64,000 nt of DNA from Brachybacterium aquaticum (lineage in GTDB: Bacteria; Actinomycetota; Actinomycetes; Actinomycetales; Dermabacteraceae), in contig NZ_JACHLZ010000001.1 in the NCBI RefSeq assembly GCF_014204755.1, forward strand, positions 3,100,001 through 3,164,000, given 5' to 3'. The notes under the pieces were generated by a model, which was not told where the DNA came from, did not search any database, and saw nothing but the letters and a program-made list of their open reading frames with translations. A program made the position numbers and the translations under genes. Numbering within the stretch: the stretch's first letter is position 1; every line of letters starts with the position of its first letter. Positions 40,707 to 49,921 of the stretch are shown one piece after another.

Positions 40707-41168
40707 TCAGGTGATTTGACAGTCCCCGGGAACCGGCTTCACGGCGGCATCGGGCACGGCGAGCGGACCCAGCTCGGCATCGACGACATGCTTGGGCAGG
40801 GCGCCGCTTCGTCGCACGTCCAGCCGCCAGGGTCCGGGGAGGAGACTCTCCTCCCCGCGCGGGGAGAGTCCCCGCAGCTCCGCCTCGACCACGGGAGCAG
40901 CTCCCTCGCTGCCCTCCGGTCCCTCACAGCCGAGCGGCTCATCCGCGCCGCCCTCGTCGGCCGGGACGAACCGCAACCACGTCGGAAGGTGCTCGACCTG
41001 CCACCGATCGAGGATCCCGTCGTCGGGATCCTCCACCAGGAGGGTGTGCATGGAGGAGCCCCAGCGCCGCGCCAGCTCGCGAAGGAGCGTCGGCGCGGGG
41101 CGGGAGGGCCCGGCCCAGTCGGCGCTCAGCAGCACCAGGACGGGGACCCTCCCCTCCGCCGCGGTCAC
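40707..41168 (-). CDS. Thioredoxin-fold protein without the active-site cysteines
   Basis: Product of 153 aa. The N-terminal half aligns with thioredoxin: VPVLVLLSADWAGPSRPAP in place of the usual WCGPC, and HLPTWLRF with the cis-proline. Both catalytic cysteines are replaced (Ala and Ser), so disulfide reduction is not expected. Two cysteines occur elsewhere, in PLGCEG and the C-terminal GDCQIT. Its GTG start overlaps the trxB stop by 4 bases, the place normally held by trxA. It may act as a redox-inactive partner or scaffold for TrxB. The C-terminal 60 residues are not thioredoxin-like. Confidence 0.75.
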   Translation of the reverse strand: MTAAEGRVPVLVLLSADWAGPSRPAPTLLRELARRWGSSMHTLLVEDPDDGILDRWQVEHLPTWLRFVPADEGGADEPLGCEGPEGSEGAAPVVEAELRGLSPRGEESLLPGPWRLDVRRSGALPKHVVDAELGPLAVPDAAVKPVPGDCQIT

Positions 41169-42244
41169 TGCGCGGCGACCTCCACCGCGACGTCGTCCGC
41201 CGCGGCCTCCTCGGAGGCGTCGATGCCGGCCGCGCGGTCGGCGAGCCAGCGCTCCGCGTCCAGCGCTGCCTGGCAGCCGGTGCCCGCGGCGGTGATGGCC
41301 TGGCGGTAGGTGTGGTCCACGACGTCGCCGGCGGCGAACACGCCCGGCACCGAGGTGTAGGTGCTGCGACCCTGGCAGACGATGTAGCCCTCGTCGTCCA
41401 GCTCGAGCTTGTCGCGCAGCAGGTCGGTGCGGGGCAGGTGTCCGATCGCCTCGAACACGGCGTTGGTCGCGACCTCGCGCTCCTCACCGGTGACGGTGTC
41501 CCGCAGGGTCACGGACTCGACCTTGTCCTCGCCGTTGATGGAGACGATCTCGCTGTTCCACGCGAAGCTCAGCTTCGGATCGGCTTCGGCGCGGCGTGCC
41601 ATGATCTTCGAGGCGCGCAGCGCGTCGCGGCGGTGCACGAGGGTCACGGACTTGCCGAAGCGGGTGAGGAAGGTGGCCTCCTCGACCGCGCTGTCACCGC
41701 CGCCGACCACGATGATGTCCTGGTCCTTGAAGAAGAACCCGTCGCAGGTCGCGCACCAGCTGACGCCCTTGCCGGAGAGGGTCTCCTCGCCGGTCACGCC
41801 GAGCTTGCGGTACGCGGAGCCGGTCGTGATGATCAGGGCCTTCGCCCGGTACACGGTGCCGTCGTCGAGGGTGACGGTCTTGATGTCGCCCTCAAGCTGG
41901 AGATCCACGGCGTCCTCGTAGACCACCTCGGCGCCGAAGCGCTCGGCCTGCTCCTGCAGGGAGGCCATGAGCTCGGGACCCTGCACACCCTCGGGGAATC
42001 CGGGGAAGTTCTCCACGTCGGTCGTGGTCATGAGCGCGCCGCCGGCGTCGAGAGCACCCGCGATGACGATCGGGCTCATCTCGGCGCGGGCGGTGTAGAT
42101 CGCGGCGGTGTACCCGGCGGGGCCGGACCCGACGATCACGACCTCGTGCACGGTGCCGTCGCCGCCGTCCTGGGCGACGGGGGCGGGCTGCGCGGCCGGG
42201 GCGGGGCTGCCGAGGATGTTCAGCGCCTGGATCGGCTGGGTCAT
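41165..42244 (-). CDS. trxB: Thioredoxin reductase
   Basis: Product of 359 aa. It reduces thioredoxin with NADPH via FAD. The FAD-binding motif VVIVGSGPAGYTAAIYTARA, the redox-active WCATCDG, the NADPH-binding VVGGGDSAVEEATFL and C-terminal GVFAAGDVVDHTYRQA are all intact. A roughly 30-residue N-terminal Ala/Pro extension and a 20-residue acidic C-terminal tail make it longer than the usual 310-320. GGAAGG precedes ATG 42244. It is coupled to the degenerate thioredoxin-like gene. Confidence 0.97.
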   Translation of the reverse strand: MTQPIQALNILGSPAPAAQPAPVAQDGGDGTVHEVVIVGSGPAGYTAAIYTARAEMSPIVIAGALDAGGALMTTTDVENFPGFPEGVQGPELMASLQEQAERFGAEVVYEDAVDLQLEGDIKTVTLDDGTVYRAKALIITTGSAYRKLGVTGEETLSGKGVSWCATCDGFFFKDQDIIVVGGGDSAVEEATFLTRFGKSVTLVHRRDALRASKIMARRAEADPKLSFAWNSEIVSINGEDKVESVTLRDTVTGEEREVATNAVFEAIGHLPRTDLLRDKLELDDEGYIVCQGRSTYTSVPGVFAAGDVVDHTYRQAITAAGTGCQAALDAERWLADRAAGIDASEEAAADDVAVEVAAQ

Positions 42245-42344
42245 GGAATGTCCTTCCGGGGTGAGGTGCGGTGGACGGTCAGCGGGAGGACCGTCGTCCA
42301 GTATGCGGGTGCGAGGAGCAACGCGGGAGGGGTCGTGAGCGAGG

Positions 42345-42911
42345 TCAGAGAGAGCCGATCATCACGTCCCCGGACCAGATGCGGTCCTGGCCCGGGTCGT
42401 CGGTGTGGACGCCCGTGCCGCATTCGGGGAGCACCACGGTCGCCGAGATGACACCGCCATTGGCGCGCAGCGTCTCGCGGTCCACAGGACCGTGGACAAG
42501 CAGCCAGCCGGGAGCCTCCTCCCCGCCCCATGCGATCTCGTCCATAATCAGGATCGACTCGTCGACGCCCTGCTCGCGCAGGCACTGGGCGGCATCGAAG
42601 CTGGTCATCGGCTGGATCGTTCCGGTGTCGACCAACCGCTGCACCTCGGCGCCGAGCGTCGTCTCCGTGACAACGGGCAGGCCGGTGGAATTGTTCCCGG
42701 TGCCCGTCAGGGAGTCGACCGAGGCCCCGGACATGTGGGAGCGGCTGGTCGTGGACTGCTCGAGGGCGCCGGCGAGCTGGGCACCCAGCAGGGCGGCGAG
42801 CACGAGCGCGATCACGATCAGCGGCAGGGGGATGCCCAGCACCGTCGGGAAGCGCGAGCGACTGCCGCCCGCACTGCGTGCGGACGAGCCCCGGACGGCG
42901 CGAGGGGTCAT
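42345..42911 (-). CDS. Single-pass membrane protein of unknown function
   Basis: Product of 188 aa. An Arg/Ser-rich cytosolic start is followed by a hydrophobic segment at about residues 27-50 (LPLIVIALVLAALLGAQLAGAL), then an extracytoplasmic domain of about 135 residues with two cysteines (AAQCLREQG and PECGTG) that may form a disulfide. I do not recognise a family. It overlaps the pseudokinase stop by 4 bases and is followed by trxB after 100 bp, so it belongs to the murJ-pseudokinase operon. In related genomes sigM and its anti-sigma lie near here, but no sigma factor is present. Confidence 0.75.
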   Translation of the reverse strand: MTPRAVRGSSARSAGGSRSRFPTVLGIPLPLIVIALVLAALLGAQLAGALEQSTTSRSHMSGASVDSLTGTGNNSTGLPVVTETTLGAEVQRLVDTGTIQPMTSFDAAQCLREQGVDESILIMDEIAWGGEEAPGWLLVHGPVDRETLRANGGVISATVVLPECGTGVHTDDPGQDRIWSGDVMIGSL

Positions 42912-45634
42912 TCGACGCGGATCTCCGCGATCCGGGCGCGGAAGCGACCGGCCTCGTTGCTGTCCGCGGGCAGCTCGGGGATGTAGAGCGCGACAGCGCT
43001 CGCGTCCACGGGCTCATCGGGCTGGAGCAGCATCTCGCCGTCGCCCACCAGCTCCCCGCTGTCCAGCACGTCGCCGAGCGAGCCGTCGTCGTTCACGGCG
43101 CGCAGCTCGAGGGTGCCGCCGTTGTTGCGGGCGGTGGTGACGGTGACGGTGGTCAGCTGCGAGGGCTCGGCGAAGTCGATCCGCACGCCCACCCCCTCCT
43201 TCAGACCGCCGTAGTCGGGGCTGGCGTAGTGCTGGGTGGACCAGAAGGTCGCAGGGTCGCCGTCGGTCATGCGGTCGAGCTGGTCGGCGTTGTCCGGCGG
43301 GTTGTCGCTGCCCTGTGCGAACAGCTCGATGCCGGAGACCTCCGGCGCAGGCAGCTCCGGGGTCTCGGTGTCCGTCGGGGTCGGCTCGACCGGCGCCTCG
43401 CCGGTGTCCTCCTCCGCGGGCGGCTCGGTGGTCTCCGCCTGCGAGGTCGCCAGCGGGTCCGAGACGATCTCCCTCAGGTCCCGGGTGACGGCGGTGATTG
43501 CGAAGACAAGCGCGAACATCACCACGATCACGCCGCCGACGATGATCCATTGCGACTGCAGCGAGCGCTTGTCCTCGTCGCGCGGACCCATCGTGAAGGT
43601 GTCCGGATCGTCCGCATCCACGGCCACGCCCACCACGTCGCGCAGCAGGGACCCGCGCGAGAGCGGGACCGTCGACTCCTCCGGAGCGTCGTCGAGCAGG
43701 GACGTGCGCCGCCCCTGCACCACGATCGGCCGGTCCTCGTCGACCTGCGCCATCGGGACTGTGCGACCGGAGACCGCGACCGGCACGGTCGCCGAGTCGT
43801 CGGCCGACGGGTCGTCGGCGCCTACCGCGCCGGCGAGCTCCTCGGCATCCGGCGTGGGCGCGGAATGGTCGGCGGTCGCGGTCTCCGCGCGGGCGGCCGA
43901 CGGGGGCTGCTCGGCACGGCCGTCGGTCCCCTGGGGGGCCCGGGCCGGGCTCAGGGTCCACTGGGTGCCGGAGGTCGCCGACGGGATCGCGTCCTCGTCC
44001 GCGGCTGCACCACCGGCGGCGGCCCCACCGGCGACGGCCCCGCCGGCTGCCGCGCCGCCCGCGAGGGCAGCGCCCGCCGCGGCAGGAGCGGCCGACGGGG
44101 ACTGCGTCCCGGCGCCCGGCGCGCCCTCGGCGCTCCCGGCCTCGTCCGCGGGCTCGTGAGCGGGCCCGGGCTCGACGGGGGCGACCGGTGCGACGATGTC
44201 CAGCCGGCCGGGGAACGGGCTGGTGCTGCGCTTCTCGTTCAGGTGCAGGTCATCGACCAGCGCCTTCGCCTCGCGGGAGGTCTCCGCCGCGGCGGCGGAC
44301 GTGGTGGGGGCGGAGGTGGTGGCGGTCGGCGTGGGGTCGGACTCGGGCGCGTCGGAGCTGCTCGGGGCAGACGCCGCCGAGCTCGCGGCCGCGTCGCCGC
44401 CCTCCCCGTGCGCGTCCTGCGCGGCGACAGCCGCGGCTCCGGCGACGCCGGCACCCGCCGCAGCACCCGCAACGGCGCCCGCCACCGGGCGGGCCACGGT
44501 GTCGTCCTCCGGCAGCTTCTCGGACGCCGCCGCGGAGTGCTCGCGGGCCTGCTCGTCGACGGGATCCTCGTCGTCGGCAGACGCCTCGGCGTCGGACCCG
44601 TCGGTCGCCCCGACGGGGCGCGCGACCGTGTCGTCCTCGGGAAGGCTCTCGGCCTCGTCGACGCCGGCCTCGTCGACGCCGGCCTGCTCGCCGGCGGGCT
44701 CCTGCGCGACCGCGCCCTCCTCCGCCGACCCTGCGGCGGATGCCGCTGCCGCCGCTGCGCCCGTCCCCGTTCCTGCGCTGCGCCCCCCGCGGGGGTACGC
44801 CTCGAGGGTCACGGGGATCGACTGCCAGGGCTCGAGCGCCTCGATGAGGCCGCGGGTCGTCTCCGGGACGTCCTCGTCGGTCTCGTTGAGCACGAGCTCG
44901 CACAGCAGATCGAGGTCCGCCGGGATGTCGATGTCGACCACGGTGGAGGGGCGCGGCACGACGCCGTCCTCCCCAGGCTGCGGGGTGCGGCCGGTCAGCG
45001 CCCGGTAGAGCAGGGCGACCAGCGCCGCGGTGTCCTGGAAGGACGCGGTCTCCCGCGAGCGGTCCAGCCCCGGGTGCGCGGCGGCCTCCACCCCGACGCC
45101 GAGCACGGTCACCGCGCCGGAGCGGGTGTCCACGAACACGCGGTTGGAGTCCAGGAACTGGTGGCGCACACCGCGACGACGGGCGGCCTCGAGCCCCTGG
45201 GCGGCCTCGCCGATGATCGCGCGAGCGGTCTCGGGGTGCAGTGGACCGGAGCCGAGCAGCGCCGCGAGCGGCGGCGCGGGCGGCAGGGGGTACTGCACGA
45301 CGGTGGTCGGGCCCTCGTCGGCCGCGCCCTCATCGCTCGGGCCCCCGTCGGCCGCAGAGTCCTCGCCGCCCTCGGAGTCCTCGCGCGGATCGTCGAGCAC
45401 GACGATCTCCTGGACCGGAAGCAGGCGCGGATCCTCCACGAGGTAGGCGCGGCGCACCGCGTCGGCCGCCTCGAGGGCGGCCTCCCCGCGCACGATGAAG
45501 AGCACGACGCCCTCGCCCGTGGCGACCGAGCGGGCGCGGCACCATTCGGCACCGTCGGCGACACCGGACAGCGGGATTCTGCCCTCCAGCGTCCACCTCG
45601 CGCTCAGCGCATCCTGCTCAGGGCTCGCGTTCAC
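42908..45634 (-). CDS. MurJ-associated pseudokinase with extracellular discoidin-like domain
   Basis: Product of about 908 aa. Residues 1-250 resemble a protein kinase fold without catalytic residues (the HRD position reads RHQFLDSNRV, and no DFG is present). A linker of over 350 residues, rich in Ala/Asp/Glu/Ser, contains LPEDDTVARPV twice. One TM segment follows (IIVGGVIVVMFALVFAITAV), then a C-terminal F5/8-type or discoidin-like domain (TDGDPATFWSTQHYASPDYG). In mycobacteria the same modules are fused to MviN/MurJ, where the phosphorylated pseudokinase recruits FhaA. GTG 45634 is supported by GAGGAGAGGGAGGG upstream. It is 55 bp after murJ. Confidence 0.85.
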   Translation of the reverse strand: MNASPEQDALSARWTLEGRIPLSGVADGAEWCRARSVATGEGVVLFIVRGEAALEAADAVRRAYLVEDPRLLPVQEIVVLDDPREDSEGGEDSAADGGPSDEGAADEGPTTVVQYPLPPAPPLAALLGSGPLHPETARAIIGEAAQGLEAARRRGVRHQFLDSNRVFVDTRSGAVTVLGVGVEAAAHPGLDRSRETASFQDTAALVALLYRALTGRTPQPGEDGVVPRPSTVVDIDIPADLDLLCELVLNETDEDVPETTRGLIEALEPWQSIPVTLEAYPRGGRSAGTGTGAAAAAASAAGSAEEGAVAQEPAGEQAGVDEAGVDEAESLPEDDTVARPVGATDGSDAEASADDEDPVDEQAREHSAAASEKLPEDDTVARPVAGAVAGAAAGAGVAGAAAVAAQDAHGEGGDAAASSAASAPSSSDAPESDPTPTATTSAPTTSAAAAETSREAKALVDDLHLNEKRSTSPFPGRLDIVAPVAPVEPGPAHEPADEAGSAEGAPGAGTQSPSAAPAAAGAALAGGAAAGGAVAGGAAAGGAAADEDAIPSATSGTQWTLSPARAPQGTDGRAEQPPSAARAETATADHSAPTPDAEELAGAVGADDPSADDSATVPVAVSGRTVPMAQVDEDRPIVVQGRRTSLLDDAPEESTVPLSRGSLLRDVVGVAVDADDPDTFTMGPRDEDKRSLQSQWIIVGGVIVVMFALVFAITAVTRDLREIVSDPLATSQAETTEPPAEEDTGEAPVEPTPTDTETPELPAPEVSGIELFAQGSDNPPDNADQLDRMTDGDPATFWSTQHYASPDYGGLKEGVGVRIDFAEPSQLTTVTVTTARNNGGTLELRAVNDDGSLGDVLDSGELVGDGEMLLQPDEPVDASAVALYIPELPADSNEAGRFRARIAEIRVE

Positions 45635-45689
45635 GGACCCTCCCTCTCCTCGTCCGGCGGGACCGTGCCCGCCACCTGGCTCGACCATG

Positions 45690-47429
45690 CTACGAGGTCA
45701 CCCCCGCCCCGCGCCGACCCAGCCGTCCGGCCAGTCGCTGCGCGGCGCCGACGAGCTGGCGCACCTCCGGCACCTTCAGCGCGTACGCGACCGCGGCGAA
45801 GACCGCGACCATCACGCCGCCCACCAGCATCCCCAGCACCACCGCGAGGGCGCGGTGCAGCCAGAACAGGTCACCGAGCAGCAGCACGAGCCCCGTGCCC
45901 ACCGCCCAGCTCACCACGCCCGCGCCGATCAGCTTCGCGAGCACGGGACCGCCGGACAGCGACGCCTTCGGGGCCGCGTCGTGGGCGACGGCCACCTTGC
46001 GCAGGCGCCACACGCCGTACAGCCAGCCCGCGAGATTGCCGAGGCTCGAGGCGCCCGCCGCGGCCGCCGCTGCGTACATCGGATCCACCACCGTGAGGAT
46101 CACCGGCACCGAGACGAGCGTGACCACCGCGATCGGGATCTGCGCCATGAAGGGGGTGCGGGCGTCCTCGTAGGCGTAGAACACGCGCTTGATCAGGTAC
46201 AGCGACGCGAAGGGCACCAGGCCCAGCATGTAGGCGACCAGCACGGCGCCGTTGGCGCGCGCCCCGATCTCGCCGGTGCCGCCGCCGATCACCCACATGA
46301 TCGGCCCGGACAGCGCCACGAACACGGCGGTGCACAGCACCATCGGCACCGCGAGCATGCGGTTGGTCTCCGCGTAGCGGGCGAGCGCCCCGGTGTGATC
46401 GTGCTCCGCGGCGCTGCGGGAGATCGACGGGAACGCTGCGGTGACCAGGGTGACCGCGATGATGCCCTGCGGGATCATGAAGGCCAGGTACGCCCACTCC
46501 AGGGTGAGCAGGGCCGGGTAGCGGGCGGCGAGGTCCGGCTGCTCCTGATACTGCTCTGTCAGGGCGACCGCGCCGCCGGTGGCCCAGCGGGTCGCCCAGA
46601 TGCCCAGCTGCCCCAGGCCCAGCATCGCCAGCGACCACAGGCCGATGCGGGAGAGCTTCCCCAGGCCCAGTCCGCGCAACCCCCACTTCGGGCGCAGGCG
46701 CAGGTCGAGCTTCTTGACGTACAAGAACAGGAACAGCACCTGCGCGGCGGAGCCGCCGACGTTGATCAGCGCCATCGCGACGATCATCTGCAGCGTCCAC
46801 TGCTCGGGCTCGCCGACGGTCCCCCACAGGCCGAGGAACAGGGCCGCGCCGAGGATGCCGACGAGGTTGTTCAGCACCGGCGCCCACTGGTACGGCCCGA
46901 AGGAGTCGTGGGCATTCAGCAGCTGCCCGCACATCACGTACAGGGCCGAGAAGAAGATCTGCGGCATCATCCAGTAGCCCAGCTGCACCGCGAGCGCGTA
47001 CGTCTCGGTGGGCAGCACGCCGCTGGTGACCGTGAGCAGCACCGGCACGGCGACCATGCAGATCGCGGTGAGGCCGAGCGACACCGTCGCCACCAGCGTC
47101 ATCAGCTTGGAGATGTAGTCGCTGCCGCGGTCGGGCCGCTTCACCGCGCGCACGATCGCGGGGACCAGGATCGCGTTCAGGGTGCCGCCGCCCACCAGCA
47201 GCCAGATGGTGTTGGGCAGGGTGTTCGCGGCGGAGAAGGCGTTCGCCGCGGCGGACATCGAACCGCCGAGGATCGCGCCGAACAGGAAGTTGCGCACGAA
47301 GCCGAGCAGGCGCGAGACCATCGAGCCCGCGGCCATGACCACGCTCGCCTGCAGCAGGCGGGAGCGGCTGGACGGGGTGCCGTGGCGACGGTGACGGGGG
47401 ACGTGGTGGACCCGGCGGGTGGTGCTCAT
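45690..47429 (-). CDS. murJ: Lipid II flippase MurJ
   Basis: Product of 579 aa with about 14 hydrophobic segments. It moves lipid II across the inner membrane for peptidoglycan synthesis. Family features include the N-terminal ASVVMAAGSMVSRLLGFVRN, NTIWLLVGGGTLNAILVPAI and LIKRVFYAYEDARTPF. It lacks the C-terminal pseudokinase of mycobacterial MviN, which is encoded by the next gene. It overlaps the DUF6049 stop by 4 bases (ATGA) and has GAGGACC upstream. Confidence 0.97.
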   Translation of the reverse strand: MSTTRRVHHVPRHRRHGTPSSRSRLLQASVVMAAGSMVSRLLGFVRNFLFGAILGGSMSAAANAFSAANTLPNTIWLLVGGGTLNAILVPAIVRAVKRPDRGSDYISKLMTLVATVSLGLTAICMVAVPVLLTVTSGVLPTETYALAVQLGYWMMPQIFFSALYVMCGQLLNAHDSFGPYQWAPVLNNLVGILGAALFLGLWGTVGEPEQWTLQMIVAMALINVGGSAAQVLFLFLYVKKLDLRLRPKWGLRGLGLGKLSRIGLWSLAMLGLGQLGIWATRWATGGAVALTEQYQEQPDLAARYPALLTLEWAYLAFMIPQGIIAVTLVTAAFPSISRSAAEHDHTGALARYAETNRMLAVPMVLCTAVFVALSGPIMWVIGGGTGEIGARANGAVLVAYMLGLVPFASLYLIKRVFYAYEDARTPFMAQIPIAVVTLVSVPVILTVVDPMYAAAAAAGASSLGNLAGWLYGVWRLRKVAVAHDAAPKASLSGGPVLAKLIGAGVVSWAVGTGLVLLLGDLFWLHRALAVVLGMLVGGVMVAVFAAVAYALKVPEVRQLVGAAQRLAGRLGRRGAGVTS

Positions 47430-49807
47430 CGGGGGTCCTCCTCGGGATCCGTGCGGTCGGGGTTGTCGGGGCTGTCGGGGCTGTCGAGGGGTTCAGGGGT
47501 GCCGGGCTCCTCCGCTCTGCGGGCGGCCCACACCTTCGCGCTCGGCCCGGTGTCCGGGGTGGAGCGTCCTGTGCGGGCCAGCACCTCGGGGTCCTCGGGG
47601 CCGCGCATCGCGGGGGCGCGCGTGCTCGACCCGGTGCGCCGGGCGCGGGCGACGCCGACGACCACCAGCAGCCCCATTGCGATGACCAGCACCAAGGTGG
47701 TCCAGTTCTCCCAGGACGGGTTCACGGTCAGCGGCACGTCCACGGGCTCGGAGAGCTCGCGGCCGTCCTGTGTGGCGAGGGTGGTGGTTAGGGTGACCCG
47801 GCCGTTGGCGACGGCCTCCACGGAGACGGAGGCGTCGACCTGGCCACGCGCAGGGACCTCGACCGTCTGCGGCTCCCCGACCTGCACGAGCGGCTTGTCG
47901 GACGCGACCACGACCTGCACCGTGATCGGGGTGTCCAGGTCGTTCGTGATCGTGATCGGGACCGCGGCGCTGTCGGAGATGACGTTGTAGCCGGAGGCGG
48001 GGAGCACCTGGATCCTCTCGCGCAGCGCGGCGGTCCGCTCCGCGGCATCGGCGGCGCGGGTCGCCGTCGCCTCCGCGTCGCCGCGCCAGCGCTGCGAGGT
48101 CGCGCCGAGCACCTCCAGCCGGGGACCCTCGAGCGGGGCGCGGTCCTCCATGACCTCGGCGAGCACGTCCAGGTGCTCCCACGTGCCCTGGAGCGCGGTG
48201 AGCGCGTCGGGGTCCAGCAGCGTGCGGGCGCGCACCGCCTCGAGGTGGCGCCAGGTGCCGTCGGCCGGACCGCTCGGGACCACGGAGCCCGCGGCCACGG
48301 TCCCGAGCGCGAGGAGGTCCTCCCCGGTCGCGCTGGGGTTCGTAGTCAGATCGCCGTGCTCCGCCGCGTCGAGCAGGCGCGAGGTCGGGCCGGTCTCGAT
48401 CCACGGCGCCTCGGAGAAGGCGTCGAGCACCGCCCCGGCCGCTGCGGGGTCCAGGGCCGCGTCGGCCGACGGGGCGATCAGCAGGTGGCGCGGCGCCTCG
48501 GTGAACTCCGAGGCGATGGTCGCGGTCTCGGCGAGCAGTCGCTGACGGGTCTGCTCAGTGTCCGAGCGCCCGGTGAGCAGGGAGAACTCGTCGGAGAGCA
48601 CCGGATCCGGGGCGAGCAGCGCGAGCTGCGCCCCCTCGGTGCGGGTGGACTCGTAGACCCCGATCGAGCTCGGGGTGATCCCGGCCGACGGGTCCGCGCG
48701 CAGCGAGCTCGACGGCACGATCACCGAGGTGGCGCCCGCGTCGAGGGCGTCCTCGAGGGCCTCGGCGTCGGCCTCCTGCCCGTCGATCCGCAGGGTCGTG
48801 CTGCGCGGGGAGATGCCGTGCTCCTCCCACACCCGGTCGCCGGCGTCCCGCACCGCGCCCTGGAGCGTCTCCGTGCCGGCTGCCTCGAGGCTCACGGTGT
48901 CCGCCCCGGCGTAGGGCATGGCCAGGACGGTGCGCTCCCCGACGGCGCCGTCCAGCGCGTCCGCGAGCGCGGTGGCCTGCGGCGACGCGGCATAGGTGAG
49001 GACCGTCGAGGCCGACTCGTCCGCGTCGGGACCGCCGGCGGGGTCCTCCGCGACGGCGGGCGGGTCCAGCAGGGCGGGGTCGAGCCACCAGTCCACGTCG
49101 GCGCGGGCGGCGAGCTGCCCCAGCTGGGCGAGGCGGCCCTGGTCGAGCGAGGCGGCCTGCTCCTCGGGGGCGAGGACGGCGGCGGCCGGATCGGGGTCGG
49201 ACACCGGCAGCAGCACCGACTGGGTGATCGTCGTGTCCGTGCCGCTCGGCCGCCACACCACGAAGCTGCGCAGGCTCGCGAGGCCCTCGTCCCCGGCGGT
49301 GACGGTCAGCGAGATCCGGCGGGTCCCCCAGTAGTAGGCCTCGGGCGAGTAGCCGAGCTCCTCCGCGTCGAGGCTGACGGTGAGGGTCGCGGACTCGCCC
49401 GGGGCGAGCGTCGGATGTGAGGGCGAGGTCGTGAGCGCCGCGCCCTCGGCGTCCGGGGCCGTGTCGGCCTGCCAGGAGGAGAGCACGGCGCGGTCGGTGA
49501 CGCGGGAGTCGCGCGTGCGCAGCTCGAGCGCCACGTCGCTCAGCGGGGCCGAGGAGGTGTTGGTCACCTCCACGGTCGCCTCGAGCGTGCCGCCGGGGGC
49601 GAGGGAGGTGGGAGTCAGGGAGACCAGATCCATGCTCACCGGCGCGTCGGCCGACGGGGCGGGCGGCGCGGCGGGGACGTCGGCCGATGCCGCCGAGGCC
49701 GCCGGAAGAGGGAGCGCCATGCCGCCGACCAGCACCGACGCGGCCACGAGCAGCGCCGTCAGCAGTGCCGCGAGCGCAGGGCGCACGGCAGGGAGGGACG
49801 ACGGCAT
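47426..49807 (-). CDS. DUF6049 family secreted/membrane-anchored protein
   Basis: Product of 793 aa. It has an N-terminal signal peptide (ALAALLTALLVAASVLVGGMALPLPAASA), a large extracytoplasmic region, a C-terminal TM segment (LVLVIAMGLLVVVGVA) and a short charged tail. Ig-like beta regions occur at both ends (MDLVSLTPTSLAPGGTLEATVEV; PITITNDLDTPITVQVVV). The family is always next to murJ in actinobacteria and is presumed to act in envelope biogenesis. ATG 49807 is preceded by TACAGT, ending 6 nt upstream, suggesting a leaderless mRNA. It is the first gene of the murJ operon and diverges from pcnA. Confidence 0.9.
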   Translation of the reverse strand: MPSSLPAVRPALAALLTALLVAASVLVGGMALPLPAASAASADVPAAPPAPSADAPVSMDLVSLTPTSLAPGGTLEATVEVTNTSSAPLSDVALELRTRDSRVTDRAVLSSWQADTAPDAEGAALTTSPSHPTLAPGESATLTVSLDAEELGYSPEAYYWGTRRISLTVTAGDEGLASLRSFVVWRPSGTDTTITQSVLLPVSDPDPAAAVLAPEEQAASLDQGRLAQLGQLAARADVDWWLDPALLDPPAVAEDPAGGPDADESASTVLTYAASPQATALADALDGAVGERTVLAMPYAGADTVSLEAAGTETLQGAVRDAGDRVWEEHGISPRSTTLRIDGQEADAEALEDALDAGATSVIVPSSSLRADPSAGITPSSIGVYESTRTEGAQLALLAPDPVLSDEFSLLTGRSDTEQTRQRLLAETATIASEFTEAPRHLLIAPSADAALDPAAAGAVLDAFSEAPWIETGPTSRLLDAAEHGDLTTNPSATGEDLLALGTVAAGSVVPSGPADGTWRHLEAVRARTLLDPDALTALQGTWEHLDVLAEVMEDRAPLEGPRLEVLGATSQRWRGDAEATATRAADAAERTAALRERIQVLPASGYNVISDSAAVPITITNDLDTPITVQVVVASDKPLVQVGEPQTVEVPARGQVDASVSVEAVANGRVTLTTTLATQDGRELSEPVDVPLTVNPSWENWTTLVLVIAMGLLVVVGVARARRTGSSTRAPAMRGPEDPEVLARTGRSTPDTGPSAKVWAARRAEEPGTPEPLDSPDSPDNPDRTDPEEDPR

Positions 49808-49813
49808 GGGGAC

Positions 49814-49819
49814 ACTGTA
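49814..49819 (-). promoter_or_regulatory. -10 element for a leaderless DUF6049-murJ mRNA
   Basis: On the minus strand TACAGT, then 6 nt, then the ATG at 49807. There is no Shine-Dalgarno. Confidence 0.45.
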
Positions 49820-49921
49820 AGCGGCGGCTACCGTAGTAGGGCCGAGGCGGCACCGGACCTCCACAACCGTCGCCCCGCCCGCTCCCCGCCCCAGACCGCC
49901 GACCTCCGGACAGGACCGCCC

